Assembly: GCA_022410635.1 (NCBI GenBank)
Contig: JAJVDF010000167.1
Span: forward strand, 835,692-899,691
DNA: 64,000 bases
Direction: 5' to 3'
Source: Tretioscincus oriximinensis
Lineage: Eukaryota > Chordata > Lepidosauria > Squamata > Gymnophthalmidae
The translations under genes were made by a program, and so were the position numbers. Every line of letters starts with the position of its first letter. The stretch's first letter is position 1. Below the pieces are notes generated by a model. The model was not told the origin of the DNA, made no database searches, and worked only from the letters and a program-made list of their open reading frames with translations. This document shows positions 44,530 to 56,259 of this stretch, piece after piece.

Positions 44530-47500
44530 CACAGACTCACGCAAATCCATATTGCTAATTTTGGCTTAGACACTGAAGCGTCAGATTCTAGAGTGGTTGT
44601 AGCACAACCCTAAAAGGAGTACAGAATTTCCAAATTGTAAAGGCTTTTTCTTGGATAGGATTATTTTTGGCATCGTTAGCATTTACTTGAAGGTTCTTTT
44701 CTTTAAATCTATTATAAGTAGCCATATCATACATGGAAGAAATAGGAGGGGCAGTATTGTTGAAGAACGTCTTCTACATTATTGATTTAACTCCATATTC
44801 TTTGGTTATATGCTGTGATGCTGTGTTATCACATGATATGTAGAAAGAAGTTTGTGTTCTTTACCCAAGGGGATGTCTGTGCAACTTTTATACAGCACAG
44901 ACAGTCTAGATCACTGAAAGGAAAAATTAAATCTAGTTGACCATTTTACGGTAGCTTCTTGTAATTCCTTAATAAATTGCAAACCTGAAAAAAGTTTTGC
45001 TTTGTATTTCTTAAAGGATAGTTTGCTTATACTGCATATGCTTATTTTGCTTAATTTGCTCATTTTACAGTTGTTTGTTGATAATTTGTTGTAACTGAGG
45101 AACAAGAAAAACTTCCTTAATAGTTTGAATTTTTATTTTATCTTTTGGTCTACAGTATATTTGGTGATCAGTTTTAAATATAAGATCAGGCTAGTGTAAA
45201 AANGATTGACCTCACCATGCATTACCATAAATATGCGTCTTGTGCAAGTTAATCCTATGTGCATAATTCATGATGCAAAGCCTTAAATCTCACAAGTTTT
45301 GTGGTACAAAGTATAAAGAATACATCTGTATGCTGACATTATATATATCACCTAAAATTCATTTATGATTTTAAGTATAAATTCACATCTTTTAATATGA
45401 CTGTTAATGTTAATGAGGTATTGTAACCTGATAGACTCATTAAGCACCAAAGAGATTGAAACAATATTCCATTGAGATGCTTGAAGTGTAAACATTTCAT
45501 TTTAAAGGAATTTTGTAACCTAGTGCTATCAAATTATGGATACTGTTATTAAATTTAAAAGCATGGCAATGCCAGCAGTGGAGAATAATTTAATTTTATA
45601 TTTAAAGGAAAAGCTCTAATAAGTGGGAAATGTGACTTACTAAAGTGTTTGACTATCAAGCCAACAAACTTAATGAATGTATTTGAAATGGGATCAGTTT
45701 AAGTCTAGTAGAAGGGGGACTTCTATATTATTAATCATCCATAGGATTTCTTATTTCGCAAATATCTTATTTTTATTCTGTTTTTATTTACTGGGAAATG
45801 CATCAAAGGTTTGCTAAACTTCATCGGTCTGCTTTGAATGGCTGACCCATGCACTTTATGGATTGGAAACTTCAAGTAGCTATTGAATTCAGGACCTATT
45901 CAGTGTCAACTTGAATTGGCTTGATAGAGGATATATTGCTTGGTAATGGGAGCTGCTAAATTTTTCAAGTTATCCTTTTAGTTAGAGAACAAATCTATAT
46001 TACTGTACGTAATGTCTCTTTCATAGATTTGTGTTTCAACTTCAGTGACGACTTGCATAGTACTGCTGACTGATGCATGATTTGACCATTTTTGGACAGG
46101 AATTAATTTTTCGGTAGCTTTTAAAATTTAGGGAAGATAAAGCTCTCCATGCTTTCTAAGCATCACGGACATGCATTACATCAGGTGCTGGAGATGGCAT
46201 ACGGACGCGTAGTGGATGGAGCACATTTAATGAGCAAAATATTACTGCTCTCATGTCGAGCTTATGGGAATGGGTTCAGTGGTGTGCTTCTATTGGTCAG
46301 CCATGGGTTGCATTCTTTGCAGTTTTTTTGGGTCACTGCTGAAGTTGATTGGATTAATACAAACTGAAAGGAAGGAAAAATATGTGAAATGTACAATGAG
46401 AGATTAAAGCAATGGTGGCTTCTCTTACTTGCCTTGTTTTAGGTGTAAGGAATATGCTGAAGTGTTGGTATTACATGACAGCAAAAATATTAGGAGCTGG
46501 TAGTATATGTACAAAATGCTTTACCTCTTCATTCAGGGTTTATAGCAATTATCAATTACTGCTGTCATCGTGGATGAAGGCTCTTTGCTCCTTGATTCTC
46601 TCCAGTATTCTTTGGATCCTAACGTCCTGGTAGCTGAACACCAAGGTCCCTCTTCTTCTTTTTTAACTTGAATCTCAAAGTTTGGAAGATTGGAAAAGTA
46701 AACAGATGAGGGAAAAACATGAGAGTGTGGGCTCTGCCGTTCCATCATGTAACATAAAGGTGAGCAGCCTTAGGAAAAAACATCTCTTGTATTCTTTCCA
46801 TCCATAGCAATGGCAACAAGTCTAGGAAGATTAGAAAAAGTTTATTATAAAGTTAGATTTCTATTCTTTCCTATCGTCTGTATCTATGCAAACAAATATT
46901 TTGTTGCAAAGTGTGTTGTGCTGTAGGAGATTCCTAAGTTGAATCTTCTTTCTTCAGATGTTTCATCAATANGCTAGATAGTACCATCTGTGCAAATGTT
47001 TCTTAGTTCTGGGTGGGATACGTAACAGCCAGTGTTTGTATATGATGGAAGAGTTATTGCTCTCTATGTTCTTTGGAAGCTACCATTCCTTGCTTCCATA
47101 AGTAGTGACTTTATCCTGGCATCATTTTTTACTTGTTCAGTTGATATGTCCATTCCTAGTTGGAGATTTTCTTTACTTTTCAGATTGTTTTCTGTTGAAT
47201 AAGGTCTGGGTTCAAAAATGAACAGTCAGTAGGGATTCTATGGATTTTGAGACAGTATTACTTTCTGTTTAAGCTAGTATTTGAATTTAAACAATGCTGG
47301 ACCATTGTTTGATAATAGTGTATATTCTGACTGCATCAGGTCACAGCAAGAAAAAGCAACTTGGAAGCAGAAGTACTCACATACTACATGGCTAAGCCCC
47401 CCTTTGAGCTGTTTTATTTAATTTATGTGCATGCATCTTCAGTGGCATTGAAACGTTCTCTTTAGTTTCCATATCATCACAATATATTGTTATATATGAA

Positions 47501-47640
47501 TAAGCCAATCTTTGATTTTGTACCATAGCGTATAATGGCCATTCCAGGGTTCTCCTTATTCTGGTACAAGTCCAGATTAAGAGGCCGAAATCGAACACAA
47601 GGATTTGCATTGGTCAAAATGTGGACTGAGCAATGCCACC
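44530..47640. other. AT-rich, intron-like DNA
   Basis: Nothing recognisable beyond short low-complexity runs. Frames at 46149-46633 and others are short and unsupported. Confidence 0.5.
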
Positions 47641-47644
47641 ACAT

Positions 47645-47936
47645 TGGTAGGAGACACGGTGGCTCAGAGGTTAAGAACAGGCCTTTCAACAGGGAAATAG
47701 TTGGTTCGAGGCCCATGTGTTGGCCCTGGGATGGGGTAAATGCCCCCTATGAGCCTTAGCTTTAGCTAATCTAGTTGTTCNAAAATTAGCAATCAATGTG
47801 ATGGAGAAGAAAGAATACAAGCCTTTGAGTGAAAAATAGTTTGTACATCGCTTTGAGTCTCTTTGGATTAGAGAAAAGTGAACTATAAAAACTCAGTCCC
47901 TCTTCTCCTTTCTCCTCTTCTTCCTCCTCTCATTAT
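47645..47936 (+). mobile_element. tRNA-derived SINE (diverged family A relative)
   Basis: The head has GGTGGCTCAGAGGTTAAGAA and a B-box-like TTGGTTCGAGGCCC. The body follows family A (GAGCCTTAGCTTTAGCTAAT against CCTGTAGCTCTAGCCAACCC). The tail has CGCTTTGAGTCTCTTTGG and GAGAAAAGTGAACTATAAAA, then a C/T-rich end. Divergence suggests an older subfamily. Confidence 0.8.
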
Positions 47937-47939
47937 AGT

Positions 47940-48738
47940 TGAAAACATACAACTGGCCCAGGAATACTACAAAAGACCTTTTTAGGTAGCACTACTGGAA
48001 CTTGGTCCCCCTGTAACTGGACAGCAGTGGCAATGATTAGAGTATGAACAATTTTGTTTTATTCCACTGCAGTCCATTGCAGCCTAGGACAGGTTCTTTA
48101 TTCTAAGAGAGAATGATCCTTACTGTCATATAATACTGCATGAAAATGCAGAAAAGCCTGGAGTTTCCTGTTTTCCAAATTGAAATGTAGTCTGATAGTC
48201 TGTGGAAAAACATAACACCTCTCCAAGTAGACTTTCGGTGCTTAAAAAAATAACAGTTTATTGGATGGCACCAACAAAAATAAACACAATCCTTGAATGA
48301 ACAAACTGGCTTAACCTTTCCTTTAGCCCAAAGCTGGTTTACATGTTGCATGTAAACCATGCTTGTACATGTAAATCACAACTAGCAAAATTCACTAATG
48401 CTATTCTGCTTTCATAAGATTAGTGAAGAGCTAATATTGCTTTGGGACCAAAATTCTGTCCCTGCCCTACGTTGCACTGAAGATGAACTACAGTGTCAGG
48501 CATGGTTGCCGTCAAAACAATATCTGTAAAAGAAGAAGCTTGTGGTTTGATTACTGTTAGCATCTTGAAACAACTTGTGCAGTTTCCATACTCACTTTGC
48601 CTGAAGGATATATGTGATATACTCTTCTGGGGTAAAACTGTCTGTACTCAGGAAGGAATACAGGGAGAGAAAGGGGTAAAGGAAGCTGAAAGAATAATTG
48701 TTTTTTATTCTCTGATCTTCTCAATTCAGAAGAACACA
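47940..48738. other. Non-coding DNA
   Basis: No repeats or exons recognised before the splice-like cluster at 48739. Confidence 0.5.
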
Positions 48739-48778
48739 TACTAACTTGCACAACCTTCTGTTCTTTTCTTCACAACAG

Positions 48779-48790
48779 ACACCTTACAAA
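48779..48790 (+). CDS. Candidate 12-nt microexon (speculative)
   Basis: In order on the + strand there is a perfect branch-point consensus TACTAAC (48739-48745), a TGC, a pyrimidine-rich stretch CCTTCTGTTCTTTTCTTC, the acceptor CAACAG (ending 48778), 12 nt ACACCTTACAAA, and a consensus donor GTAAGTGG. Twelve nt keeps frame; in phase 0 it would add Thr-Pro-Tyr-Lys. A TGC just upstream of the acceptor is typical of neural microexons that depend on SRRM4. It lies about 11.6 kb inside the presumed intron after the 37136 donor. It could be a chance pairing of splice signals. Confidence 0.3.
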
Positions 48791-48799
48791 GTAAGTGGA

Positions 48800-49335
48800 A
48801 CTAATGGAACACCAAAGAACACTCCCAGCTCACCCAGCTGGCTTCATGTAGGAGTACTGAATATAACCAGAAATTAACAGATAAGAGTCTGACAATCTAA
48901 GTACAAGACCAAACTGGTTGGGAAATGCCATCTATTCTGCCCCAGTGCAAACACATCTAAATGTATCTCCTCTGCAGATACCACCCACTTTTGACAGTGA
49001 TTGATCTGGGCCATTCAAAAAGCAGATGTTATCAGACATTAGGTCTAAGGATCTTTTCAAAGCCTCAAAAGTACATAGCTAGGTACATACATAGCTAGGT
49101 ACCAGCATGTTCCACTTTAGATTTCAGTAGTGGCATCTTCTGCATTGAGTTTAAATCATATGATTGATAATTATAATATGCATTTTACTAATTTTAATAT
49201 TAACAGCTTATAGACAAAAGTGTGGATATATTTGTATTCTAGAAATCATTATGTTTTTTGTTGGAAAGATGGATTGGGCGACAACTTTTGATATGGAACT
49301 ACTTTTATGGGAGATTAGTTATATCTGAGTATATG
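48800..49335. other. Non-coding DNA
   Basis: It includes a short local duplication of ACATAGCTAGGTAC near 49073-49102; no gene seen. Confidence 0.5.
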
Positions 49336-49337
49336 TA

Positions 49338-49548
49338 CCAAGGGGTCTCGTAGCACTCTAGAGAACAGCAAAAAATAGCCAACATTATCTTTTGTAGGCA
49401 AGTCTATTTTTCAGACAAGTTGGAACTTGACATGTCTATCAAAATTCATACTGCCTGCCTTACCTTTTTCTCATTAGTCTCAAAGATGCTGTGATAAACC
49501 TTGTTAGATATTTTGGACCCAGACTAACATGGCTTTTTTAATATCAGA
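49338..49548. mobile_element. Decayed Penelope-like fold-back insertion
   Basis: It starts AGGGGTCTCGTAGCACTCTA (inverted terminal block), runs into TTTTGTAGGCAAGTCTATTT, and then a second arm with CTCATTAGTCTCAAAGATGC and the unique end GGACCCAGACTAACATGGCT. Layout matches the 32.7-kb copy. The hammerhead core is no longer recognisable. Confidence 0.55.
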
Positions 49549-49549
49549 G

Positions 49550-52500
49550 AATAGATTTAGAATTAGAATATCCAGTGGCAAGTACTTGACTATAAGAGCC
49601 ATAGATTTTATAGTACTAGTATAAGGATTATTTTTCTTTTTAAAATGAAAATTAAATGGGAAACACTTAGAGAAAGGGAGTTGTTAAATATTTTAGCAGC
49701 ACGTCCCGTCCATTTAGCCAGTGTATTTTTCTGTACAAAATTATGGCATGGACTTGCAGACATCTGTTCAGTTGGATCTTGGACTGTTTTTGTGAACAAT
49801 ATGCCTCATTTAAGAAAATCATGGTAGTATAATTATACATGTATGGTGATAAACAGCACATATAGTGGGGTCTATTTTGAAAAGAATATACAGGCCATTT
49901 ATTTCTTTTTCAGTTGATAAAGCAAAGCATTCAAGGAGACTTGGAAAAGTTAAAAGTTACAAATATATTTAACAGACCTATAGCATTTAAAGTGACTTAA
50001 GATAACAAATGCAAAAGCATGAGTCTGAAAGGCATTGTTTCAGATGGCAAAGCAGGATGAATAAAATGTGTTAACAGTTTCCTAAAACTGCACAAGAAGC
50101 CATTTAATCCTTTGGGATTAATTTTCAGTGTGAATTTTATTACAGTGAATAAAGACTGCACATAGATAGAAATGTAAAATACCCATTTATGTGTATTGTT
50201 GGGATGGTTTGGTATTTAACATCTAACCAGATAGCCTTACACCAGTTCTGTTATCCTTTGCTATTTACAATTTATTTTGTAAAGAAAAAAGTATTGTATG
50301 TTATAATTTAGTTATTATATGGCAGTAGATACTGCATTTTTAAAGTACACACACAGAAAGTTTATGTTGTTTGTGCTCCCTCTTTGTTCAAAGAGGCTCA
50401 CTTTCAGATATGGATGAACAGAGAAATAACTCTTTTCCACTGATAAATTCTGAATCATGGAGAGAGGTTTCTTGCAGCACTTGTAAGAAGATCTGCTGCA
50501 ACAGCAGGGACCTTATTGGAAAATAACATCATTTAAAATACTATCAATTAAATTAAATACATTATTTTAAATATATATTCGTCACTGTTTCTTTGTGTAA
50601 GCAGCGGCAGAGTTTTGATGCGTTGTGGCAGCATTAGACTTGAACTTAAAGTGTAAGCAAATCCCTTTGCTGCTTTCATGATCTGTCTGTCACTCTTGTG
50701 CTCTGAACAAAGATCATAAGAGTGTGGAATGACAGTTGGATAAAAAGGGATTTTTTTCTGGCTGCAAAATCAGAAATGCCTATTATCTTTTAAGATATAC
50801 TAGGTCTTCAGTGTCACAAGATGTAGGAACTCAGGAATACTGAACATCATAAACATAAGATTCACCCACCAAGTTGCCAGTCTCTCTTCCAATTTTTTCA
50901 ATTGATCAATCTATGCATGAAACTGTCAAGAATTACACTAGACATGGAAAATCCTGATTTCCACTTCACATACAGAAAAGGAATCTTTTATACTTCTGCA
51001 AAAGACGAGATATACACAACAAGGACTAAATGTTAGCGTGAGTTATCAGAAGTTGTTCCATAACAGACTGGAGGAGTTAACTCATTTGTCAGTACTGTAT
51101 TGGTGCAAACTTAAGTTTATCACAATAGTAAATTTGTGCTGTCTAGAAAAATCTCGTGTTGAATTTGAATGTCAAAGATCCTTGTTTTATCTTCATCATC
51201 CTAGAAATATTTAAGTTTTCAATTCCTTTGTTCTTGCAATTTGCAGACATTGAACCATGTTTTACCCGTTGAAAGATCGCGATAGTGACTGTTCAAACTG
51301 CCTGAAACACATTTTGGTGCATAATTTTGTTTCTTGGGGTGAAGGATAAACTTCAGATAACTTTGTGTGTGATAAAGGCCAAAATGCATCAACCAGAGAT
51401 ATTCTGAAAAACATTTTTTTTACAATTAATTATTAGAAAGGTACTAAGAACCATGATTGTTTTAGTGTTTTGTCTTTTAAACAGCTTGTGCATGGCCTTG
51501 CTGATAAAAGAATACAAGTGAATTGTCCAGTTTCAAACAAAATGGGATAACTTCCAGTACTTCAGTCTTAGCCAGAAGAGCAGTTGCAAAAGAAACTGTG
51601 CTGTTAGAAGAGTTTCCACCTGCCCTTTCTCTACTCCCATTCAATAACCTTGTTGCAAGGTTATGATTAGTGGGAAATAGCTCTTAATCACCAATTGTCA
51701 TGTTTTGTCTTTTTACTGCAGCTGGTGCAGAGAAGCTAACATAATGAAAGAGATTCTCTTCAGTTTTACTGCTATTTTGTCAAAACCGACTGTTTTTCTA
51801 TGTATTTTTTAAGATCCAAAGCACTTCAGGGAAATGCATCAAATTTGTATCTATATTTTAAAATGAAACCATGTACCTGTTCTGACAATCGCGATATAAA
51901 ATGATTTAGAAATTAAAGGAATCTCAGTCCGTGTTGTGTTCATACCAACATAAACAAACCCTGCTTGGATTTTTATTCATAGTTCCTTTCTGCAATCTCC
52001 GTAGGGAGACGCCAGCATTATTCCGCTTTGTCACCCTCAGTCTACTCCTACTTTGATTTCCTTTTCCAAGTTCAAAATTCCACTTTCTCTTCATGAAAGA
52101 GAAATGACATTGGAAATATTTTTTTCTTTCGCAATCATTTAAATACTCGTGCGTGGTGGCTGAGGTGTCCCCTTTCCATGGACCTCCATCTACACATGCT
52201 GAAGACGGGTAGGAAATGAGAACTATGTTCTCATTTTCCAATTCATTAAACACGCGCACACAAAACCCCACCAATACACTTCAGCACTTGGGGAAGAGCA
52301 CACACANGCCTTTATAAAGTACATCTAAGACTCCTGTACCACAGCTGCACAAGCCCCTATCTTCCCAATTCTCATCCTCCTGATCCTGTTTTTTATAACT
52401 TTGAATTTGAAAAGGAACACAGGATCAGGCGTAAAAGGAAAAAAATGGAGTTTTNTAGAGAAATGAGAGTAGAGTGACAAATATTTTTCTTCATTTTACT

Positions 52501-52620
52501 GCAAAAACAGTTTTTTTTCTTTATGTGAGAAGTTGTACGACTTTGCCAGACCAAAATATCAGGTTCCCACACCTATAAAAATGAGTTGAAAAAGGAAGCT
52601 TGTTGGGGAGGAATTACTCC
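49550..52620. other. AT-rich, intron-like DNA
   Basis: No exon, RNA gene or well-preserved repeat recognised. A minus-strand frame at 51924-52274 (116 codons) has no splice context I trust. Confidence 0.5.
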
Positions 52621-52624
52621 GGCA

Positions 52625-52765
52625 GTAGGGTTGCCATAAGCTAAGTGTACCAAACTGGGACACAATTTTTTTGGAACCCTGAGACTGAGCAGACAAAATA
52701 ATTCTCTGTTTTTACTCTGCTTGAAAGTCTCAGCCTTGGGGTTCCAAAAAAATTGATCAAGATAA
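52625..52765. mobile_element. Degenerate fragment related to the 55-kb inverted-repeat element
   Basis: It begins TAGGGTTGCCATA with AACTGGGACA soon after, as in the element at 55029. Internally, CAATTTTTTTGGAACCC and AGTCTCAGCCTTGGGGTTCC with AAAAAAATTG form an inverted pair around 52705. The right terminus is missing. Confidence 0.5.
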
Positions 52766-52819
52766 TTGACAAGCTTTAATGTATTAAACTCTTTTGAGCT
52801 TATAATTGTTCCTTTAAGG

Positions 52820-53013
52820 TAGGCTGACCAGATGACCCCTTTGGGAGGGGGGGTTGAAAACCCGGTTTTGGGGTGTCTCCCAGTTTTTGCTGAGGAAAAA
52901 AAATCGGAAAAATATCTTTTTTTGAAAAGAATTCCCACAACAAAAACCGTGAGGAACCCCCAAACTGGGTTTTTAACCCCCTCCCCCCAAAAAGGGGTCA
53001 TCTGGTCAGCCTA
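52820..53013. mobile_element. Fold-back MITE, copy 3 of 3 (TAGGCTGACC family)
   Basis: A 194-bp near-palindrome, TAGGCTGACCAGATGACCCC to its inverted match, flanked by a perfect 7-bp duplication TTTAAGG (52813-52819 and 53014-53020). The centre is A/T-rich (52895-52935). It is non-coding. Confidence 0.9.
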
Positions 53014-53020
53014 TTTAAGG

Positions 53021-55018
53021 TATCTTAGGTCCAGGAGAAGCCCAGGTGAAATCCTTCGTATCTGGGAATGGGATAGCCTTGCCTTATACTTTTTTCTATA
53101 TTTGTATTACATATTTGTATTTGCCTACATTCTGTCTATCAATATAGATGCAATTTATTCATTTGTTGAGTACCACATGTATTATTAATGCTTTTTTGAT
53201 GAAACTTTTGGAGTGTTTGTAGAGTATTCATTACAATGTATGTATGCGATTTAGAATTGTGATAAGACTGTTGTCTTTCTGTTTATTAATTGCACGCTAT
53301 TGAGCATTTTTCTTGTATTGTGTCTTTGTTGGCTTAGTTCATTCCTTTTCTCTTGAATTAGTACTTTCTGCTCCTGGCAGCCATTTTGTTTGCTGGTTGT
53401 CAGTTCAGTAGTCCCTTCTCCCAAATGCTATTGGTTAGTCTGCTTCATGCACAACCCTTTTGTGGGGTGAAGAAAGGTTTATGGGAATGTAAACATCAAC
53501 ATTCTTGCATTTTCTTACTACAAATTGTCTACACAGCATAGGCTTTCCGATTTAACCCTATATCCTGATTTGACAGCTGGTTTTTATAGTTTAATGATAA
53601 TTGGATAATTGGCTTTAAACTGCACGTTCTGCTGGTTTATTCAGTAGGTTTGTGAGGCAAATGCATTAGAAATTCAACTTTAAATTGGATTATTGGCTCT
53701 GTCTTGATGCAGCCTAAGTTCCCAGAGGAACATCCTCATAGAAACTAGAATATCATTTTAAATGTTAATAAACTGTGATGGGAACCTGATTTCAACAATG
53801 TTTAAAAGCACTCTGGTATCTATTCCATGTCCATTCAAGTAAGCATGGGTTTAGCTTGGCTTAATACTTATTAACAGCAGAAAAAAGAAACTTTTTTTAA
53901 AAAAAGTTTGACATAAACGTTCTTCCTTAAAATAAAAACTCCACAATATTTCATCCACCTACAATATGCTGTTGAATTTAATTAATTAGATTTTTAACAT
54001 GTTTTTCTGATTTTCTTTTTGGTGTGTGTGTATATTCATAATTGTTTTTCAGTAATTCTGCCAAGCTATCCATGTGTTTCTTCTGTTGTCACCTGTCTTA
54101 TTCCCAGCAGATGTACACAATCTGCTCTCCTGTTACTAACAGGGTTAAGTTTATGAAGAAGATGTTAGAACGTGCTGCTGTTGCAGTTAATGCATATCTA
54201 TTTCTTGTTTTTTTGAAGTAGTGGAAAAATCAATAGTGATGATTTTTTAAAAATCAATGTATTTGCCACATTTTAAGTTGTTCCAGCTTCAGTAACAGGA
54301 GCATTCTTAAACTCATTTGAATCTATAACATGCACGCATTGAGTTTGGTTCTACAGTTGTTAGCTGGGCGAAAGTTCTCTGAACTGAAATCACAGAACTG
54401 GTGTGGCTAACCTTTTGACTAATCTTTTTCATCAAACTAGCAATAGACAATGGAAAGCTTCACATTATCATCCCTGTAATGGAATCTTGTGTCTGTATGT
54501 TATGGTGTGCATTATAGTGGTTTAATGTTGGTATGAGCAATACTGCTATGAATTTCTTCTTAGAGTGTGAGCAGATATGCAGAAAGACTTGCCCTTTGAA
54601 AAGTCCTGGTTTGCAGTGGTAGTCCACAGATCTGTCCATTCTGCATTATTCTTTAGCAGTGTTAGTGTTTAGGTTGGTTAATTTGGGATAATTTCTGTGA
54701 CTTTGTGGGCACATCCATGCAGTTTCCTTGGTAGATATAAAATTAGTAATATTGTGTGTTCCAAGCAATTGCTGTGCTGCTGAGATGCAGTCCTTAGCCG
54801 TATAACTTTTTTTAAAAAATGGACTACCAAACTAAAAGGTAGGTAATAAAATTCATAATTTTATTTGTTAATTCTTAATTTTTGTTGACAGAACCTGAAA
54901 GGAAANGCACAAACACATGTATAAACTTTTTGCTTTCTTTATTAAATTAATTGAAATGTTTTAAATGTATTTCTTAATGAAAATATATAGAAGGAGGTAA
55001 AGAGACAGAAAGGTCGTT
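53021..55018. other. AT-rich, intron-like DNA
   Basis: No supported gene or repeat. Confidence 0.5.
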
Positions 55019-55028
55019 ACATGTACAT

Positions 55029-55636
55029 AGGGTTGCCATATTTTGGCAGCCTAAAACTGGGACGGGGGTGGTGTGGNGTGTNNACGCGCGTGCACACACA
55101 CGAATGCATGCGCATGCACACACACAAACGCGTGCGCGCATGCGCACATACAGACGCTTGTAGAGACAGGCAGAATCTCTCTTCTGCTCCCACTACAAGC
55201 GTTTGTGTGCGCGCACGTAGCTGTTCCTTGGCTGGAGGCTGGATTTCGCCCTGCTCTCAGGCAAGCGTGCCAGCGGAGCAAAAATGCCTGCGTTTGTGAC
55301 AGGAGAACAGAACTGTCCTCCTGTCAGAAACCCAGGCATTTTTGCTCTACTGGAGGCGAGTTGACTTTGCCTAAGAGCAGGGCGAAACCCCGCCTCCAGC
55401 CAAGGAGAACCTACGGCACGCTCCGAGGGTCCTCCCAGGACCCCGGAAAGCGTTGCACGCGCTGCAGCCGTCTGCTCCGACGGCTGCTTTTCCTTTAAAA
55501 TCCTGCCTTTTTACATTCCCTGATGCAGCATCAGGGAATGTAAAAAGCTGGGATTTTAGCTTAAAACCCGGAGGGGACTATATTTTAGTCCCCCAAACCA
55601 GGATTGTCCCGGTTTACCGGGACGTATGGCAACCCT
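55029..55636. mobile_element. 608-bp non-autonomous terminal-inverted-repeat element
   Basis: The ends AGGGTTGCCATA and TATGGCAACCCT are inverted, and a perfect 10-bp duplication ACATGTACAT flanks them (55019-55028 and 55637-55646). It is GC-rich, unlike its surroundings. Inside are an ACAC/GCGTGC low-complexity patch (55080-55160), a broad inverted repeat (about 55226-55405, with CTTGGCTGGAGG matching CCTCCAGCCAAG) and a second one (about 55505-55550, ACATTCCCTGATGC and GCATCAGGGAATGT). There is no transposase. A 9-10 bp duplication would suit a Mutator-like family, but the family is not established. Open frames at 55021-55498 are by-products of GC content. Confidence 0.8.
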
Positions 55637-55649
55637 ACATGTACATATG

Positions 55650-56165
55650 AACAATTCATTTAATACAGATAGTAGGAATTCAAAAATCTTTTAAAACAAA
55701 TTTACACATGAGTAATGCTGTGTCAGTCTATTGAAATGAATTGCTAGAAGAAGCATATTCCTTTGGTTTTTTTAAAAAAATCTTAATATTAAAATGTGTC
55801 GATACAATGCATGAATATTGAAGAACAGAACTGGTGTTAACAAGTTAACGTCACCCATAATCCTATTATTCTTATTCTTAATGATAAAACTTCTATCTTT
55901 GAATTGCCCTCTTTTCAGAGGAGTTGATTTCTTTGGGCTTTTTCGATAGCTAAAAAATTAATTCTTCAACAGTGGAAAGCTCTATTAATTCCCAAAATCA
56001 AAGACTGTTTTAATGAGCTTAGTGACTTGACTGAATTTAAAGTAGCTGCAATATACATTTACATAAATTAAATATATTTAAAGAATTTGATCTTTATTTT
56101 TAGAGGGTTTTTGAAAAAGGAAACTGTTTTAGTTGACGGTTAGTTGCCATTAATTTTAAACCAAA
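55650..56165. other. AT-rich, intron-like DNA
   Basis: No recognisable features. Confidence 0.5.
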
Positions 56166-56189
56166 TTTGTTCATAATTCTGTTTTCATT

Positions 56190-56252
56190 GTTAACTGCCC
56201 TGAGATCTTTGGGTATAGGATGATATAATAATACAAATTGATAAATAATTAT
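56190..56252 (+). mobile_element. L2 LINE 3'-end fragment
   Basis: TTAACTGCCCTGAGATCTTT-GGGTATA, then an AT-rich tail with TAAATAATTATAA, matches the 3' end of the L2 copy at 33030-33080. Confidence 0.6.
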
Positions 56253-56259
56253 AAATTTA

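Noticed and set aside
49338..49548. Hammerhead core in the older Penelope-like copies (also 33604, 59656)
   Set aside because: Only the outer blocks are recognisable; CTGAAGA and GAAA no longer flank a paired stem, so no ribozyme is called there.
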